Of a DNA stretch of 64,000 nucleotides, positions 17,840 to 25,788 are shown piece after piece. Numbering within the stretch: position 1 is the first letter of the stretch; every line of letters starts with the position of its first letter. The position numbers and the translations under genes are program-made. The notes under the pieces are model-generated. The model saw nothing but the letters and a program-made list of their open reading frames with translations. It was not told the origin of the DNA and ran no database searches. Source of the stretch: Pseudomonas sp. RIT288. GTDB lineage: Bacteria > Pseudomonadota > Gammaproteobacteria > Pseudomonadales > Pseudomonadaceae. The stretch is taken from the NCBI RefSeq assembly GCF_000631985.1, contig NZ_JFYN01000034.1, positions 186,001-250,000 on the forward strand. Reading direction: 5' to 3'.

Positions 17840-18330
17840 TGCCCGTATTCATCAGCTACCGCCACATGGATCGCCCGCATGCCATGGCGCTCAATGCGCA
17901 ATTGATGCAGGCCAACATCAAGACTTACCTCGACGTACTCGACCCGGAGTCGCAGACCACCGACGACATCACCGGGGTGATCACCCGCAACATCACCGAA
18001 TGCACGCACCTGCTGGCGGTGGTTTCGGAGAAAACCGCACTGTCGTGGTGGGTGCCTTTCGAAATCGGCGAAGCGACCATCAGCAACCGCCGAATCTGCT
18101 CGTTCCGCACCGGGCCCGCGCAGTTGCCGGAGTATCTGGACAAGTGGCCGAAGCTGAGTACGGCCACAGATGTCGATTTCTTCATCGAGGCTTATCGCAG
18201 CGAAGGTACGATCAAGCGCTCGATGACCCTCGACTCGGTGACCGGCAATCAATCGACGCGCAGCGCCAACAAGATCAATGCCGATATGTTCCATGAAGGA
18301 TTGAAGAACCGGATTCGGCGCGGTTTCTGA
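17839..18330 (+). CDS. Second TIR domain protein of the TIR-caspase operon
   Basis: The 163-residue protein starts MPVFISYRHMDRPHAMAL, the classical TIR first strand and box 1. It keeps a WWVPFEIGEA segment in which Glu75 lies at the catalytic Glu position. It is not a recent duplicate of the first TIR: the first strand, the loop after it and the C-terminal 60 residues differ, so it belongs to another TIR subfamily (TIR_2-like). Its ATG overlaps the caspase stop (TGATG), and AAAGGA lies about 8 bp upstream. It could be a second signal producer, an infection sensor or an adaptor, and the sequence does not decide between these. Confidence 0.83.
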   Translation: MPVFISYRHMDRPHAMALNAQLMQANIKTYLDVLDPESQTTDDITGVITRNITECTHLLAVVSEKTALSWWVPFEIGEATISNRRICSFRTGPAQLPEYLDKWPKLSTATDVDFFIEAYRSEGTIKRSMTLDSVTGNQSTRSANKINADMFHEGLKNRIRRGF

Positions 18331-18347
18331 GGCCAATCGACAGCCAC

Positions 18348-18377
18348 AAAAAAGCCGACATCACTGTCGGCTTTTTT
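18348..18377. terminator. Bidirectional terminator between the TIR operon and motB
   Basis: An 8-bp perfect stem AGCCGACA/TGTCGGCT (18353-18360 with 18365-18372) and a 4-base loop are flanked by a run of A on the left and of T on the right. It can therefore terminate both the plus-strand TIR operon and the minus-strand motAB operon. Confidence 0.88.
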
Positions 18378-18382
18378 GTCGG

Positions 18383-19459
18383 TCACTGCTTCGGCTCGGG
18401 GGCCGGTGCAGCGGCTGGCGGAGCTGTTGGCGCTGGCGCCGCAGTCCCCGGCGCGGCCGGTTTCGGTGCGGCGTCATCGAACAGGTTCAAACGTTCACGC
18501 AACTCATGGGCCGGCACCGGTTGCTGATCCGCCGGCAGCGCGTTCGGATCGACCGGCGTCGCCGCAGCGGCGCCGTTCTGACCGTCGGCGGCAGGCTTGG
18601 CCGCGTCGGCGCCTTGCGAACCTTCGATGGCCGCTTGGGCCTTTTTGGTCAGGACCACAATGTCGATGCGGCGGTTGACCGGGTTGAACGGATTTTCCTT
18701 GTCGAACAGCGCCGACGAGGCATAACCGACGACCCGCGCCACCTGCGAATCCGGATAGCTGCCGGCAACCAGCGCACGCCGCGCGGCGTTGGCACGGTTG
18801 GCCGAGAGTTCCCAGTTACCGAAATCGCCGGTGCCGGTGTACGGCTTGGCGTCGGTGTGGCCGCTGATGCTGATCTTGTTCGGCACCGCTTTGATGGTGT
18901 CGGCCATGGCCAGCAGGATGTCTTCGAAGTACGGCTTCAGACGTGCGGAGCCTGAGTCGAACATCGGCCGGTTTTCCGCGTCCATGATCTGGATGCGCAA
19001 GCCGTTCGGGGTGATCTCGAACAGGATCTGATCCTTGAACTTCTGCAGCTGCGGGTTCTCGTCGACCTTGTTCTGCAGTTCTTGCAGCAACAGTTCCAGG
19101 CGTTCTTTCTCGACCTGCTCGGCCATGCCTTCGACCTGCTCGGTGTCGACCGTGACCTTGTCCGGTTGCGGCTGGGATTTCACCTCAGGGTTGAGGGTGT
19201 TTTCCGGCGCCAGGGTCGGCGTGCCGCCCAGATCGATGATGTACGGCGTGCCGCTTTCGGAGAAGCCGACCGGATCCTTGAAGTAACCGGCGATGGCGAT
19301 CTTCTGCTCGGGGGTTGCAGTGGACAGCAGCCACAACACCAGGAAGAACGCCATCATCGCCGTGGCGAAGTCGGCGAAGGCGATTTTCCACGCCCCGCCG
19401 TGGTGCCCACCGGCTATGCGCTTGACGCGCTTGATGATTATCGGCTGATTATTTTCCAT
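18383..19459 (-). CDS. motB: Flagellar stator protein MotB
   Basis: MotB anchors the proton-driven stator to peptidoglycan. The 358-residue product has a single membrane helix with the proton-carrying Asp30 in FADFATAMMAFFLVLWLL, a plug and linker, and an OmpA/MotB peptidoglycan-binding domain with ISGHTDAKPY and ELSANRANAARRAL. The C-terminal tail of about 70 residues is Ala/Pro-rich low complexity. It follows motA with a 3-bp gap. This is the motAB set; a second set, motCD, is usual elsewhere in Pseudomonas genomes. Confidence 0.96.
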   Translation of the reverse strand: MENNQPIIIKRVKRIAGGHHGGAWKIAFADFATAMMAFFLVLWLLSTATPEQKIAIAGYFKDPVGFSESGTPYIIDLGGTPTLAPENTLNPEVKSQPQPDKVTVDTEQVEGMAEQVEKERLELLLQELQNKVDENPQLQKFKDQILFEITPNGLRIQIMDAENRPMFDSGSARLKPYFEDILLAMADTIKAVPNKISISGHTDAKPYTGTGDFGNWELSANRANAARRALVAGSYPDSQVARVVGYASSALFDKENPFNPVNRRIDIVVLTKKAQAAIEGSQGADAAKPAADGQNGAAAATPVDPNALPADQQPVPAHELRERLNLFDDAAPKPAAPGTAAPAPTAPPAAAPAPEPKQ

Positions 19460-19462
19460 GGC

Positions 19463-20314
19463 TTAGCGACCGCGAACGGCTTGTTCCAGCTCGGCAAAGC
19501 TTGGGCGGTGCGCCGGGTACAGAACCTTGCGCCCGAACTCCACGGCCAGCGATGGCGGCATGCCGGAAGCCGAAGCCACCAGCGAGGCCTTGATGGCTTC
19601 GTAGACGTTCAGTTCTTCCTTGGCATCGTGCGCCAGGGAATGCGCCAACGGCCCGAAGAAGCCATAGGCCGCGAGAATACCGAAGAAGGTACCGACCAGT
19701 GCCGCACCCACGTGCAGACCGATGGATTTCTGATCGCCCTCACCCAGGGACGCCATGGTCACCACGATACCCAGTACCGCCGCGACGATACCGAAACCGG
19801 GCATGGCGTCGGCGATGCCGTTCACCGCATGGGACGGGTGCTCGAGGTCTTCCTTGAGGCTGTAGAGTTCCATGTCGAACAGGCCTTCCAGCTCATGCGG
19901 AGCCATGTTGCCGGAGGACATGATGCGCAGGTAGTCGCAGATGAACGCAGTCATGCGCTCGTCTTTGAGCACAGCCGGGTACTTGGCGAAGATCGGGCTC
20001 GCGGCGGCGTCTTCGATATCGCCTTCGATGGCCATCATGCCTTCGCGGCGGCTCTTGTTAAGGATCTCGTAGATCAGGCCGAGCACTTCCAGATAGAACG
20101 TGTGGCTGAAGCGCGAACTGAACATGCTCAGGGACTTCTTGAGCACGTGCATCGTCATGTATCCGGGGTTGGCCTGCAGGAATGCACCGAGGGCCGCACC
20201 ACCGATGATCATCACCTCGAAGGGCTGGATCAGGGCGGCAATCTTGCCGTGGGAGAGCACGTATCCGCCGAGCACGCTCGCGAATACGACGATGATGCCG
20301 ATAATTTTAGCCAT
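19463..20314 (-). CDS. motA: Flagellar stator protein MotA
   Basis: MotA forms the ion channel and torque-generating ring of the stator. The 283-residue product has four hydrophobic segments, starting MAKIIGIIVVFASVLGGYVL, and later AMPGFGIVAAVLGIVVTMASL and ALVGTFFGILAAYGFFGPL with the conserved Pro residues. The large cytoplasmic loop between contains SRREGMMAIEGDIE. The ATG at 20314 is the family start. An upstream in-frame reading to 20392 begins at the promoter and is rejected. A sigma-28 promoter lies upstream. Confidence 0.96.
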   Translation of the reverse strand: MAKIIGIIVVFASVLGGYVLSHGKIAALIQPFEVMIIGGAALGAFLQANPGYMTMHVLKKSLSMFSSRFSHTFYLEVLGLIYEILNKSRREGMMAIEGDIEDAAASPIFAKYPAVLKDERMTAFICDYLRIMSSGNMAPHELEGLFDMELYSLKEDLEHPSHAVNGIADAMPGFGIVAAVLGIVVTMASLGEGDQKSIGLHVGAALVGTFFGILAAYGFFGPLAHSLAHDAKEELNVYEAIKASLVASASGMPPSLAVEFGRKVLYPAHRPSFAELEQAVRGR

Positions 20315-20382
20315 AGGTAGAAAGTACTTATTTAAGTCGGGTTCAAGGTCATATTCGGAAGTTAAAAAATCTCTTCTTCTAC

Positions 20383-20409
20383 TTATCGGCAAAACTGCGC
20401 CAGACTATA
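20383..20409 (-). promoter_or_regulatory. FliA (sigma-28) promoter of motAB
   Basis: On the minus strand the sequence reads TATAGTCT, 11 bases, then GCCGATAA. The -10 is a perfect match to the FliA consensus GCCGATAA, the -35 matches TAAAGTTT at 6 of 8 bases, and the spacing is exactly 11. It lies about 70 bp upstream of the motA ATG, giving a leader of roughly 60 nt. Confidence 0.85.
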
Positions 20410-20480
20410 GCCAGTTCAGGCGAAAAGCCAATTTAGCCCATGCCGGGCGCGTCTACAGTCAGTGAAGATCTCGTCCAGAC

Positions 20481-22019
20481 ATGGCTAATGAAACGAACGT
20501 CCCACACGCAAAACCGACCACGCTCGAGGGCTGGGTCAAGCTGCTCGATGGCGTGCGCCTGCCCGTGCCGCAAGAGGCTCACGACAAGGTTTGTCGGGCG
20601 ATCCGCGACAACCGCAGCTCGCTGCGCGATATCGCCGACCTGATGCAGGACAGCCCGGCGCTGGCCTTGAGCATCATCCGTGAGGCTAATCGTCACACCC
20701 ACGGCACCATGGCCGCAGCGGCGGAAAATCTCGAGGTGGCGATCAATCGTCTGGGCCTTGCGCGTACCGAAGACTTGCTCGCGCGTCTGCCCGTCGAACC
20801 GCAGATGCAGATCCCCAAGGCCCTGCGCCAACTGCAAATGATCAGCCAGCACGCGACGCAACAGGCCAACGGTTTTTTCGCCAGTCGCCTGGCGCGCCTG
20901 TGGCAGGACATTCACTGGGGCAGCCTGTTGTTTCTCTCGCCGTTGTGGCCGCTGGCGCTGACATTTCCCGAATTGCTCGAAGAGTGGGAGCTGCGGGTTA
21001 TCCACAAGGGCGAATCGGCACGCACCGTCGAGAAGCAACTGTTTGGCGTGCGCCTGCTGAAGATCGCCGAGGCGCTGGTGCAAGTCTGGCACCTGCCGAT
21101 CTGGGTGCAGCAAGGCTATAAACTGCTGCTCGGCGAACAGCGCGAACTGGTGAAAGTGCTGCGCATCGCCCGCGACAGCGAACATCCGTTGCGCCAGCAG
21201 AATCGCCTCGACGACGATCCCACCCTGCGCCGCTGGCTCAACCAGCCGGCCAACACCGTGTTGCTGGCCAACGGTCTGGCGCTGTCGGCGCAACAGGCCT
21301 GGGACAGTCCGCACAGCGAGCGCTGGCAGTACCTGACCAGCCTTTATCTGCAAATCTCGATGGATGAAGTGCAGCAGCAGTTGCACCAGCAAGCCGCCAA
21401 CAGTGCGCGCCAGCATGCCATGCCCGATCTGTGGCACCCGGCGGTTTCATTGCTGTGGCCATGGGGCACCCATCGCTTGCCGGCCGGGATGCTGCCGGCG
21501 GCGGCGCCGAATGCCGAGGATCTGACTCAATGGCGCCGGCAATGCGCCGAACTGCTGGCCGAACCGAGCCGCTTCACCAATGCCATGAGCCTGACCGTCG
21601 CCGCGCGTGATGCGCTAGTCGCCAGCGGCATGCGCCGGGTGATGATTCTGATGGCCGACCGCACGCAGTCCAATCTGCGCGCGCACCAGACCTTCGGCCT
21701 GCCAAAAGAAGCCGCTGCGCTGAACTTCGTCGTCAGTCAGAGCAAAGTCCTGCAACGGTTGCTCGCACAACAGGCACAAGTGCGGATCAACCCCGAGAAC
21801 AACGCACAGTTTTCCGCATTGTTGCCGCCGGGCCTGCGTTCGCTATTCCGTGGCGAGCACCTGTTCCTGCGCTCGCTGGTCAATAACGGTCGGGTGATCA
21901 TGATCGTCGTGGCCGACCAGGGCGGTGGGCCGTTCGCTGACATCAGCGTGCAGGCTTTCGGCAAAACCGCGCAGTGCATCGAAAAAGCCCTGCACAGCTT
22001 TAGCAGCCGAGGCCGATGA
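20481..22019 (+). CDS. HDOD domain signalling protein
   Basis: The 512-residue cytoplasmic protein has an N-terminal HDOD domain (about 15-220). It includes DIADLMQDSPALALSIIREAN and AINRLGLARTEDLLARL, the helical pattern of this HD-like but non-hydrolytic family. The C-terminal half (about 340-510) resembles a GAF-like sensor with VMILMADRT and an end GPFADISVQAFGKTAQCIEKAL. HDOD proteins act as signalling scaffolds in motility and c-di-GMP pathways, and this one is divergent from motAB. Specific role unknown. Start MANETNVPHAKPTTLEGW. Confidence 0.8.
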   Translation: MANETNVPHAKPTTLEGWVKLLDGVRLPVPQEAHDKVCRAIRDNRSSLRDIADLMQDSPALALSIIREANRHTHGTMAAAAENLEVAINRLGLARTEDLLARLPVEPQMQIPKALRQLQMISQHATQQANGFFASRLARLWQDIHWGSLLFLSPLWPLALTFPELLEEWELRVIHKGESARTVEKQLFGVRLLKIAEALVQVWHLPIWVQQGYKLLLGEQRELVKVLRIARDSEHPLRQQNRLDDDPTLRRWLNQPANTVLLANGLALSAQQAWDSPHSERWQYLTSLYLQISMDEVQQQLHQQAANSARQHAMPDLWHPAVSLLWPWGTHRLPAGMLPAAAPNAEDLTQWRRQCAELLAEPSRFTNAMSLTVAARDALVASGMRRVMILMADRTQSNLRAHQTFGLPKEAAALNFVVSQSKVLQRLLAQQAQVRINPENNAQFSALLPPGLRSLFRGEHLFLRSLVNNGRVIMIVVADQGGGPFADISVQAFGKTAQCIEKALHSFSSRGR

Positions 22020-22061
22020 GGCTGCGCTACAATCCCCCCCTTTGTGCTCTGGAGACCTCAC

Positions 22062-22895
22062 ATGTCTGACTTCTCTGGCTTGCCGCTCGTCATCGAACCG
22101 AGCGACCTGCTCCCTCGGCTGGATGCCAGCGAACTGATTCTGGTGGACCTGACCAGTGCCGCCCGCTATTCCGAGGGCCATCTGCCCGGCGCACGCTTTG
22201 TCGACCCCAAGCGCACCCAACTCGGCCAGCCGCCGGCGCCGGGACTGCTGCCGGCCAAAGCCGATCTGGAGACGCTGTTCGGTGAACTGGGCCATCGTCA
22301 GGACGCGGTCTACGTGGTCTATGACGACGAGGGCGGTGGCTGGGCCGGGCGTTTCATCTGGCTGCTCGACGTGATCGGTCACGACAAGTATCACTACCTC
22401 GACGGCGGTCTGCCGGCGTGGCTGGAAGCGGGTATGCCGATGTCGATCCAGGTGCCGCCTGCGGTGGGCGGCCCGGTGACGCTGCCCCTGCACGACGAGC
22501 CGACGGCGACCCGCGAATACCTGCAAAGCCGTCTCGGCGCCGCCGATCTGGCGATCTGGGATGCTCGTGGGCCGCTGGAGTATTCGGGCGAGAAAGTGCT
22601 GGCTGCCAAGGGCGGACACATCCCCGGTGCGGTGAACTTCGAGTGGACCGCCGGCATGGACAAGGCGCGTCAATTGCGGATTCGCACGGACATGCCGCAG
22701 ATCCTCGAAGACCTCGGGATCACCAGGGACAAAGAAATCATTACCCACTGCCAGACCCATCACCGGTCGGGCTTCACTTATCTGGTGGCCAAGTCCCTCG
22801 GTTATCCGCGGGTCAAGGGCTACGCCGGTTCATGGGGCGAATGGGGCAACCACCCTGATACGCCTGTCGAGATTCAAGGTTCTAAGGACAACTAA
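22062..22895 (+). CDS. rhdA: Thiosulfate:cyanide sulfurtransferase (rhodanese) RhdA
   Basis: The 277-residue product is a tandem-domain rhodanese. The first domain is inactive and the second carries the active-site Cys230 in the loop HCQTHHRSG. That CQTHHR loop is the distinctive one of Azotobacter vinelandii RhdA and differs from the usual CRKGV type. It moves sulfane sulfur and is linked to redox balance and Fe-S protection. Start ATG 22062 (MSDFSGLPLVIEPSDLLPR) with GGAG upstream. The stop overlaps the psd ATG (TAATG), so the two are coupled. Confidence 0.9.
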   Translation: MSDFSGLPLVIEPSDLLPRLDASELILVDLTSAARYSEGHLPGARFVDPKRTQLGQPPAPGLLPAKADLETLFGELGHRQDAVYVVYDDEGGGWAGRFIWLLDVIGHDKYHYLDGGLPAWLEAGMPMSIQVPPAVGGPVTLPLHDEPTATREYLQSRLGAADLAIWDARGPLEYSGEKVLAAKGGHIPGAVNFEWTAGMDKARQLRIRTDMPQILEDLGITRDKEIITHCQTHHRSGFTYLVAKSLGYPRVKGYAGSWGEWGNHPDTPVEIQGSKDN

Positions 22896-23755
22896 TGAAA
22901 GAGCGTCTGTTTATCCTCAGCCAGTACCTGCTGCCTCATCACTTGCTGTCGCGCCTGGCCGGTTGCGTTGCCGAGTGCCGCGTGCGCTGGTTCAAGAATG
23001 CCTTCACCCAGTGGTTCGCCAAGCGTTACCAGGTGGACATGTCGCAAGCGCTGGTCGAAGACCTGACCGCCTACGAGCACTTCAACGCCTTCTTCACCCG
23101 TGCCCTGAAAGACGGCGCGCGTCCACTGGACCAGACACCGGGCGCGATCCTCAGCCCGGCCGACGGTGCGGTCAGCCAGCTCGGCCCGATCGAACACGGT
23201 CGCGTGTTCCAGGCCAAGGGTCACAGCTTCAGCGTGCTGGAACTGCTTGGCGGTGACACGGCGAATGCCGCGCCGTTCATGGGCGGCGACTTCGCCACCA
23301 TCTACCTGTCGCCGAAGGATTATCACCGCGTGCACATGCCGCTGGCCGGCACTCTGCGCGAGATGGTCTACATCCCGGGCCGAATCTTTTCGGTCAACCA
23401 GACCACCGCGGAAAACGTTCCGGAGCTGTTCGCCCGCAACGAACGTGTGGCGTGCATTTTCGACACCGAGCGCGGGCCGATGGCCGTGGTTCTGGTCGGC
23501 GCAATGATCGTCGCTTCGATCGAAACCGTGTGGGCTGGTCTGGTCACGCCGCCGAAGCGCGAACTGAAAACCTTCCGCTATGACGAAGCCGCCCGTGCAC
23601 CGATTCATCTGGAAAAAGGCGCGGAACTGGGGCGCTTCAAGCTGGGTTCGACGGCGATCGTGCTGTTTGGCCCGGATCAAGTGAAGTGGGCTGCAGAACT
23701 GGTAGCGGGTTCGCCAGTGCAAATGGGCCAGGCCCTGGCATTGCCAAACGCCTGA
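22895..23755 (+). CDS. psd: Phosphatidylserine decarboxylase proenzyme
   Basis: Psd makes phosphatidylethanolamine at the inner membrane. The 286-residue proenzyme carries the self-cleavage motif LGST at residues 250-253, where Ser252 becomes the pyruvoyl group of the alpha chain. It also has the SPADGAVSQLGPIE segment and KDYHRVHMPLAG with the conserved His residues. The ATG overlaps the rhdA stop by one base. A REP palindrome follows it. Confidence 0.96.
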   Translation: MKERLFILSQYLLPHHLLSRLAGCVAECRVRWFKNAFTQWFAKRYQVDMSQALVEDLTAYEHFNAFFTRALKDGARPLDQTPGAILSPADGAVSQLGPIEHGRVFQAKGHSFSVLELLGGDTANAAPFMGGDFATIYLSPKDYHRVHMPLAGTLREMVYIPGRIFSVNQTTAENVPELFARNERVACIFDTERGPMAVVLVGAMIVASIETVWAGLVTPPKRELKTFRYDEAARAPIHLEKGAELGRFKLGSTAIVLFGPDQVKWAAELVAGSPVQMGQALALPNA

Positions 23756-23772
23756 TACATCGGCGCTCCCGT

Positions 23773-23854
23773 GCAGGAGCTGCCGCAGGCTGCGATCTTT
23801 TGACTTTGTTTTTAAAAAACCGGATCAAAAGATCGCAGTCTGCGGCAGCTCCTA
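23773..23854. repeat. REP palindrome pair after psd (GCAGGAGCTGCCGCAGGCTGCGATC family)
   Basis: Two inverted arms, GCAGGAGCTGCCGCAGGCTGCGATCTTTTGA and its near reverse complement ending GCGGCAGCTCC, face each other around about 20 bases. The same unit recurs at 28751, 36282, 44603, 47315 and 50449. It is non-coding. Confidence 0.85.
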
Positions 23855-23886
23855 AAGGTTGAAGGCCGACATGCTCATTTGCTGCT

Positions 23887-25653
23887 ATGGTTTTTGGCAT
23901 GAGCCCGACCCTATCTCCACCGCTGCTGAGCGCCCCGATCCCGACGCAAACGCGCCTGTCGTTCTGCGAAGCCACCCCGCGCGACCTCAAGCGCTGGATC
24001 GCCGGCCTGCCCAAGGCCAACATCGGCGAAACCGCCCGCCAGTTGTATCAAGGCCTGGGCGAACTCAACCAATTGCTCACCCCCAGTGACAATCGCCTGC
24101 AACTGCTGGAGCTGCTGCGCCCCGAGGTTTACTTCGTCTGCCAGCATCTGGAGCGGCACTTCCTGCATCAGGCGATCATGCTCGATGACCGTTCGCGCAA
24201 GATCGGCAACCTGTGTCAGGCGCTGCAAAGTCATCTGGCCATCGGCTACAAGCAGATCGTTCTGCGCATTACCCCCAAGTACCACAAGGATCGGGCAGCG
24301 CTGGTCAGCCAGGCCCTGCAACGCGCCACGCATGCGCTCAAGGGGCAACTGCTGCGGGCGACGCAGCTTTACAGCCCGCCGCCGGAACATCTGTGGTTCG
24401 AACTGCATCAGCTGTATCGCTGCGCCTGCGCCTTGCAGTTGCAACAGCGCCGGGTGCATGACGATCTGGCGAGCCTGAGCAGCGAACTGAGCCTGGAACA
24501 GACCTACATCGCCACCCTGCTGCTGGGCAGCGCCCGTTGCAATCAACTGCGCCAGAACCAGATCGCCCGGCTGGCCGAAGTGCTGGAACCATGGAGTGCC
24601 CTGCTCAAGTTGCATCCCGGCAGTCCGCAGGATGGACTGTTCGCCATCAGCGCCGAACTGGACGCCGGCCCGCGCTACCGCAGCATGTTTCGCAAAGAAC
24701 AACAGGGCGCACTGCTGGGCTTCGATCCGCAACCGCTGGTGAATGTGATCGAAGCGCATTTACTGCAGCAGGAGACGTCGACGCCGCTGCCCGTTCCGAC
24801 AGGACTGAGCCTCGATACCCTGCAACATTTGCACGCCAGTTGGGGGCAGGCTGCCGAGCGCAGTTTTCAGCGCACCGCCGGTCAAGGCAACCTGACCGTG
24901 TGCGTCGGCATGAGCGCCCTGCACTTTTACCTGGGCGGCGAACGCACCTTCAGCGAACTGCTGAAACATCCCGGCGCCCGCGCGGCGAACTTCAGCCGCG
25001 CGGTGGTCCAGGGCGAAAAGGACAGCTGGAGCCAGGCCTTCGACGCCGCACCGCAGAGCGCGACTGAGGAATTGCTGCCGTACGAAGAAATCCAGTACGA
25101 CCATCTGGGCGAAGACGAGAGCCACACCGACAGCCCTCCGCACTACCCGACCTACAGCTTGCCGGTGATCAACCACAGTCCCGGCGGCTATTGTCTGGCG
25201 TGGCCAAGCGAAGTACCCGCCGAACTGCAGGCCGGGGAAATGCTCGGGATTCAGGACAGTGCGAATCAGGGCTGGAGCATTGCGGTGGTCCGCTGGATTC
25301 GTCAGGTACGCGGCAACGGGCCGCAAATGGGCATCGAGCTGGTGGCCCCACACGCCGAACCCTGCGGTTTGCAACTGGTGCGTTCGCGGGATGATCACAG
25401 CCACTATTTGCGCGGTCTGTTACTGCCCGAGATCAGCGCCATCGACGTGCCCGCGACCTTGCTCGCCCCGCGTCTGCCATTTCAGGAAGGCAATAAAGTG
25501 CTGATCAACACCCACGGCGAAGAACACCGCGCCGGTCTGGATCGACGGGTGGCGAGTACGCACAGTTTCAATCAGTTTGCCTATCGCTCGCTGGAGGCCG
25601 CGCGCAATGGCGGGAGCGAGGAGGATTTCGATTCGTTGTGGAAATCGCTTTAA
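23887..25653 (+). CDS. Conserved Pseudomonas protein with C-terminal PilZ-like segment
   Basis: The product has up to 588 residues. It is mostly helical and Leu/Gln-rich in the first 330 residues, with no membrane segment or signal peptide. An acidic loop (DHLGEDESHTDSPP, about 400) leads to a beta-rich part with INHSPGGYCLAWP, matching the N-x-S-x-x-G half of the PilZ c-di-GMP motif. It ends with a GIELVAP-like strand. The upstream Arg box of PilZ is not evident, so ligand binding is uncertain. It lies between psd and serB, where c-di-GMP genes occur in other pseudomonads. A start at 23899 (MSPTLSPPLL) is equally possible, as neither ATG has a strong ribosome binding site. Confidence 0.75.
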   Translation: MVFGMSPTLSPPLLSAPIPTQTRLSFCEATPRDLKRWIAGLPKANIGETARQLYQGLGELNQLLTPSDNRLQLLELLRPEVYFVCQHLERHFLHQAIMLDDRSRKIGNLCQALQSHLAIGYKQIVLRITPKYHKDRAALVSQALQRATHALKGQLLRATQLYSPPPEHLWFELHQLYRCACALQLQQRRVHDDLASLSSELSLEQTYIATLLLGSARCNQLRQNQIARLAEVLEPWSALLKLHPGSPQDGLFAISAELDAGPRYRSMFRKEQQGALLGFDPQPLVNVIEAHLLQQETSTPLPVPTGLSLDTLQHLHASWGQAAERSFQRTAGQGNLTVCVGMSALHFYLGGERTFSELLKHPGARAANFSRAVVQGEKDSWSQAFDAAPQSATEELLPYEEIQYDHLGEDESHTDSPPHYPTYSLPVINHSPGGYCLAWPSEVPAELQAGEMLGIQDSANQGWSIAVVRWIRQVRGNGPQMGIELVAPHAEPCGLQLVRSRDDHSHYLRGLLLPEISAIDVPATLLAPRLPFQEGNKVLINTHGEEHRAGLDRRVASTHSFNQFAYRSLEAARNGGSEEDFDSLWKSL

Positions 25654-25666
25654 AGCTTTAAAGAAA

Positions 25667-25774
25667 CTGTGGCGAGGGAGCTTGCTCCCGCTGGACTGCG
25701 CAGCAGTCCCACTCTCTTGAGTCAAAGAGCGGGGCCGCTTCGCGCCCCAGCGGGAGCAAGCTCCCTCGCCACAG
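25667..25774. repeat. REP palindrome pair (CTGTGGCGAGGGAGCTTGCTCCCGCT family)
   Basis: CTGTGGCGAGGGAGCTTGCTCCCGCTG and its reverse complement face each other around about 55 bases in the convergent gap between the PilZ-like gene and serB. The same family is seen at 40643. It may also serve as a transcription stop for both genes. Confidence 0.85.
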
Positions 25775-25788
25775 AGGCCGCCTCAGGC

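Noticed and set aside
16470..18330. Reading the caspase as a toxin-antitoxin toxin with TIR antitoxins
   Set aside because: Both TIR proteins keep the Glu at the catalytic position and there is no short DNA-binding antitoxin, so signalling by nucleotide fits better.
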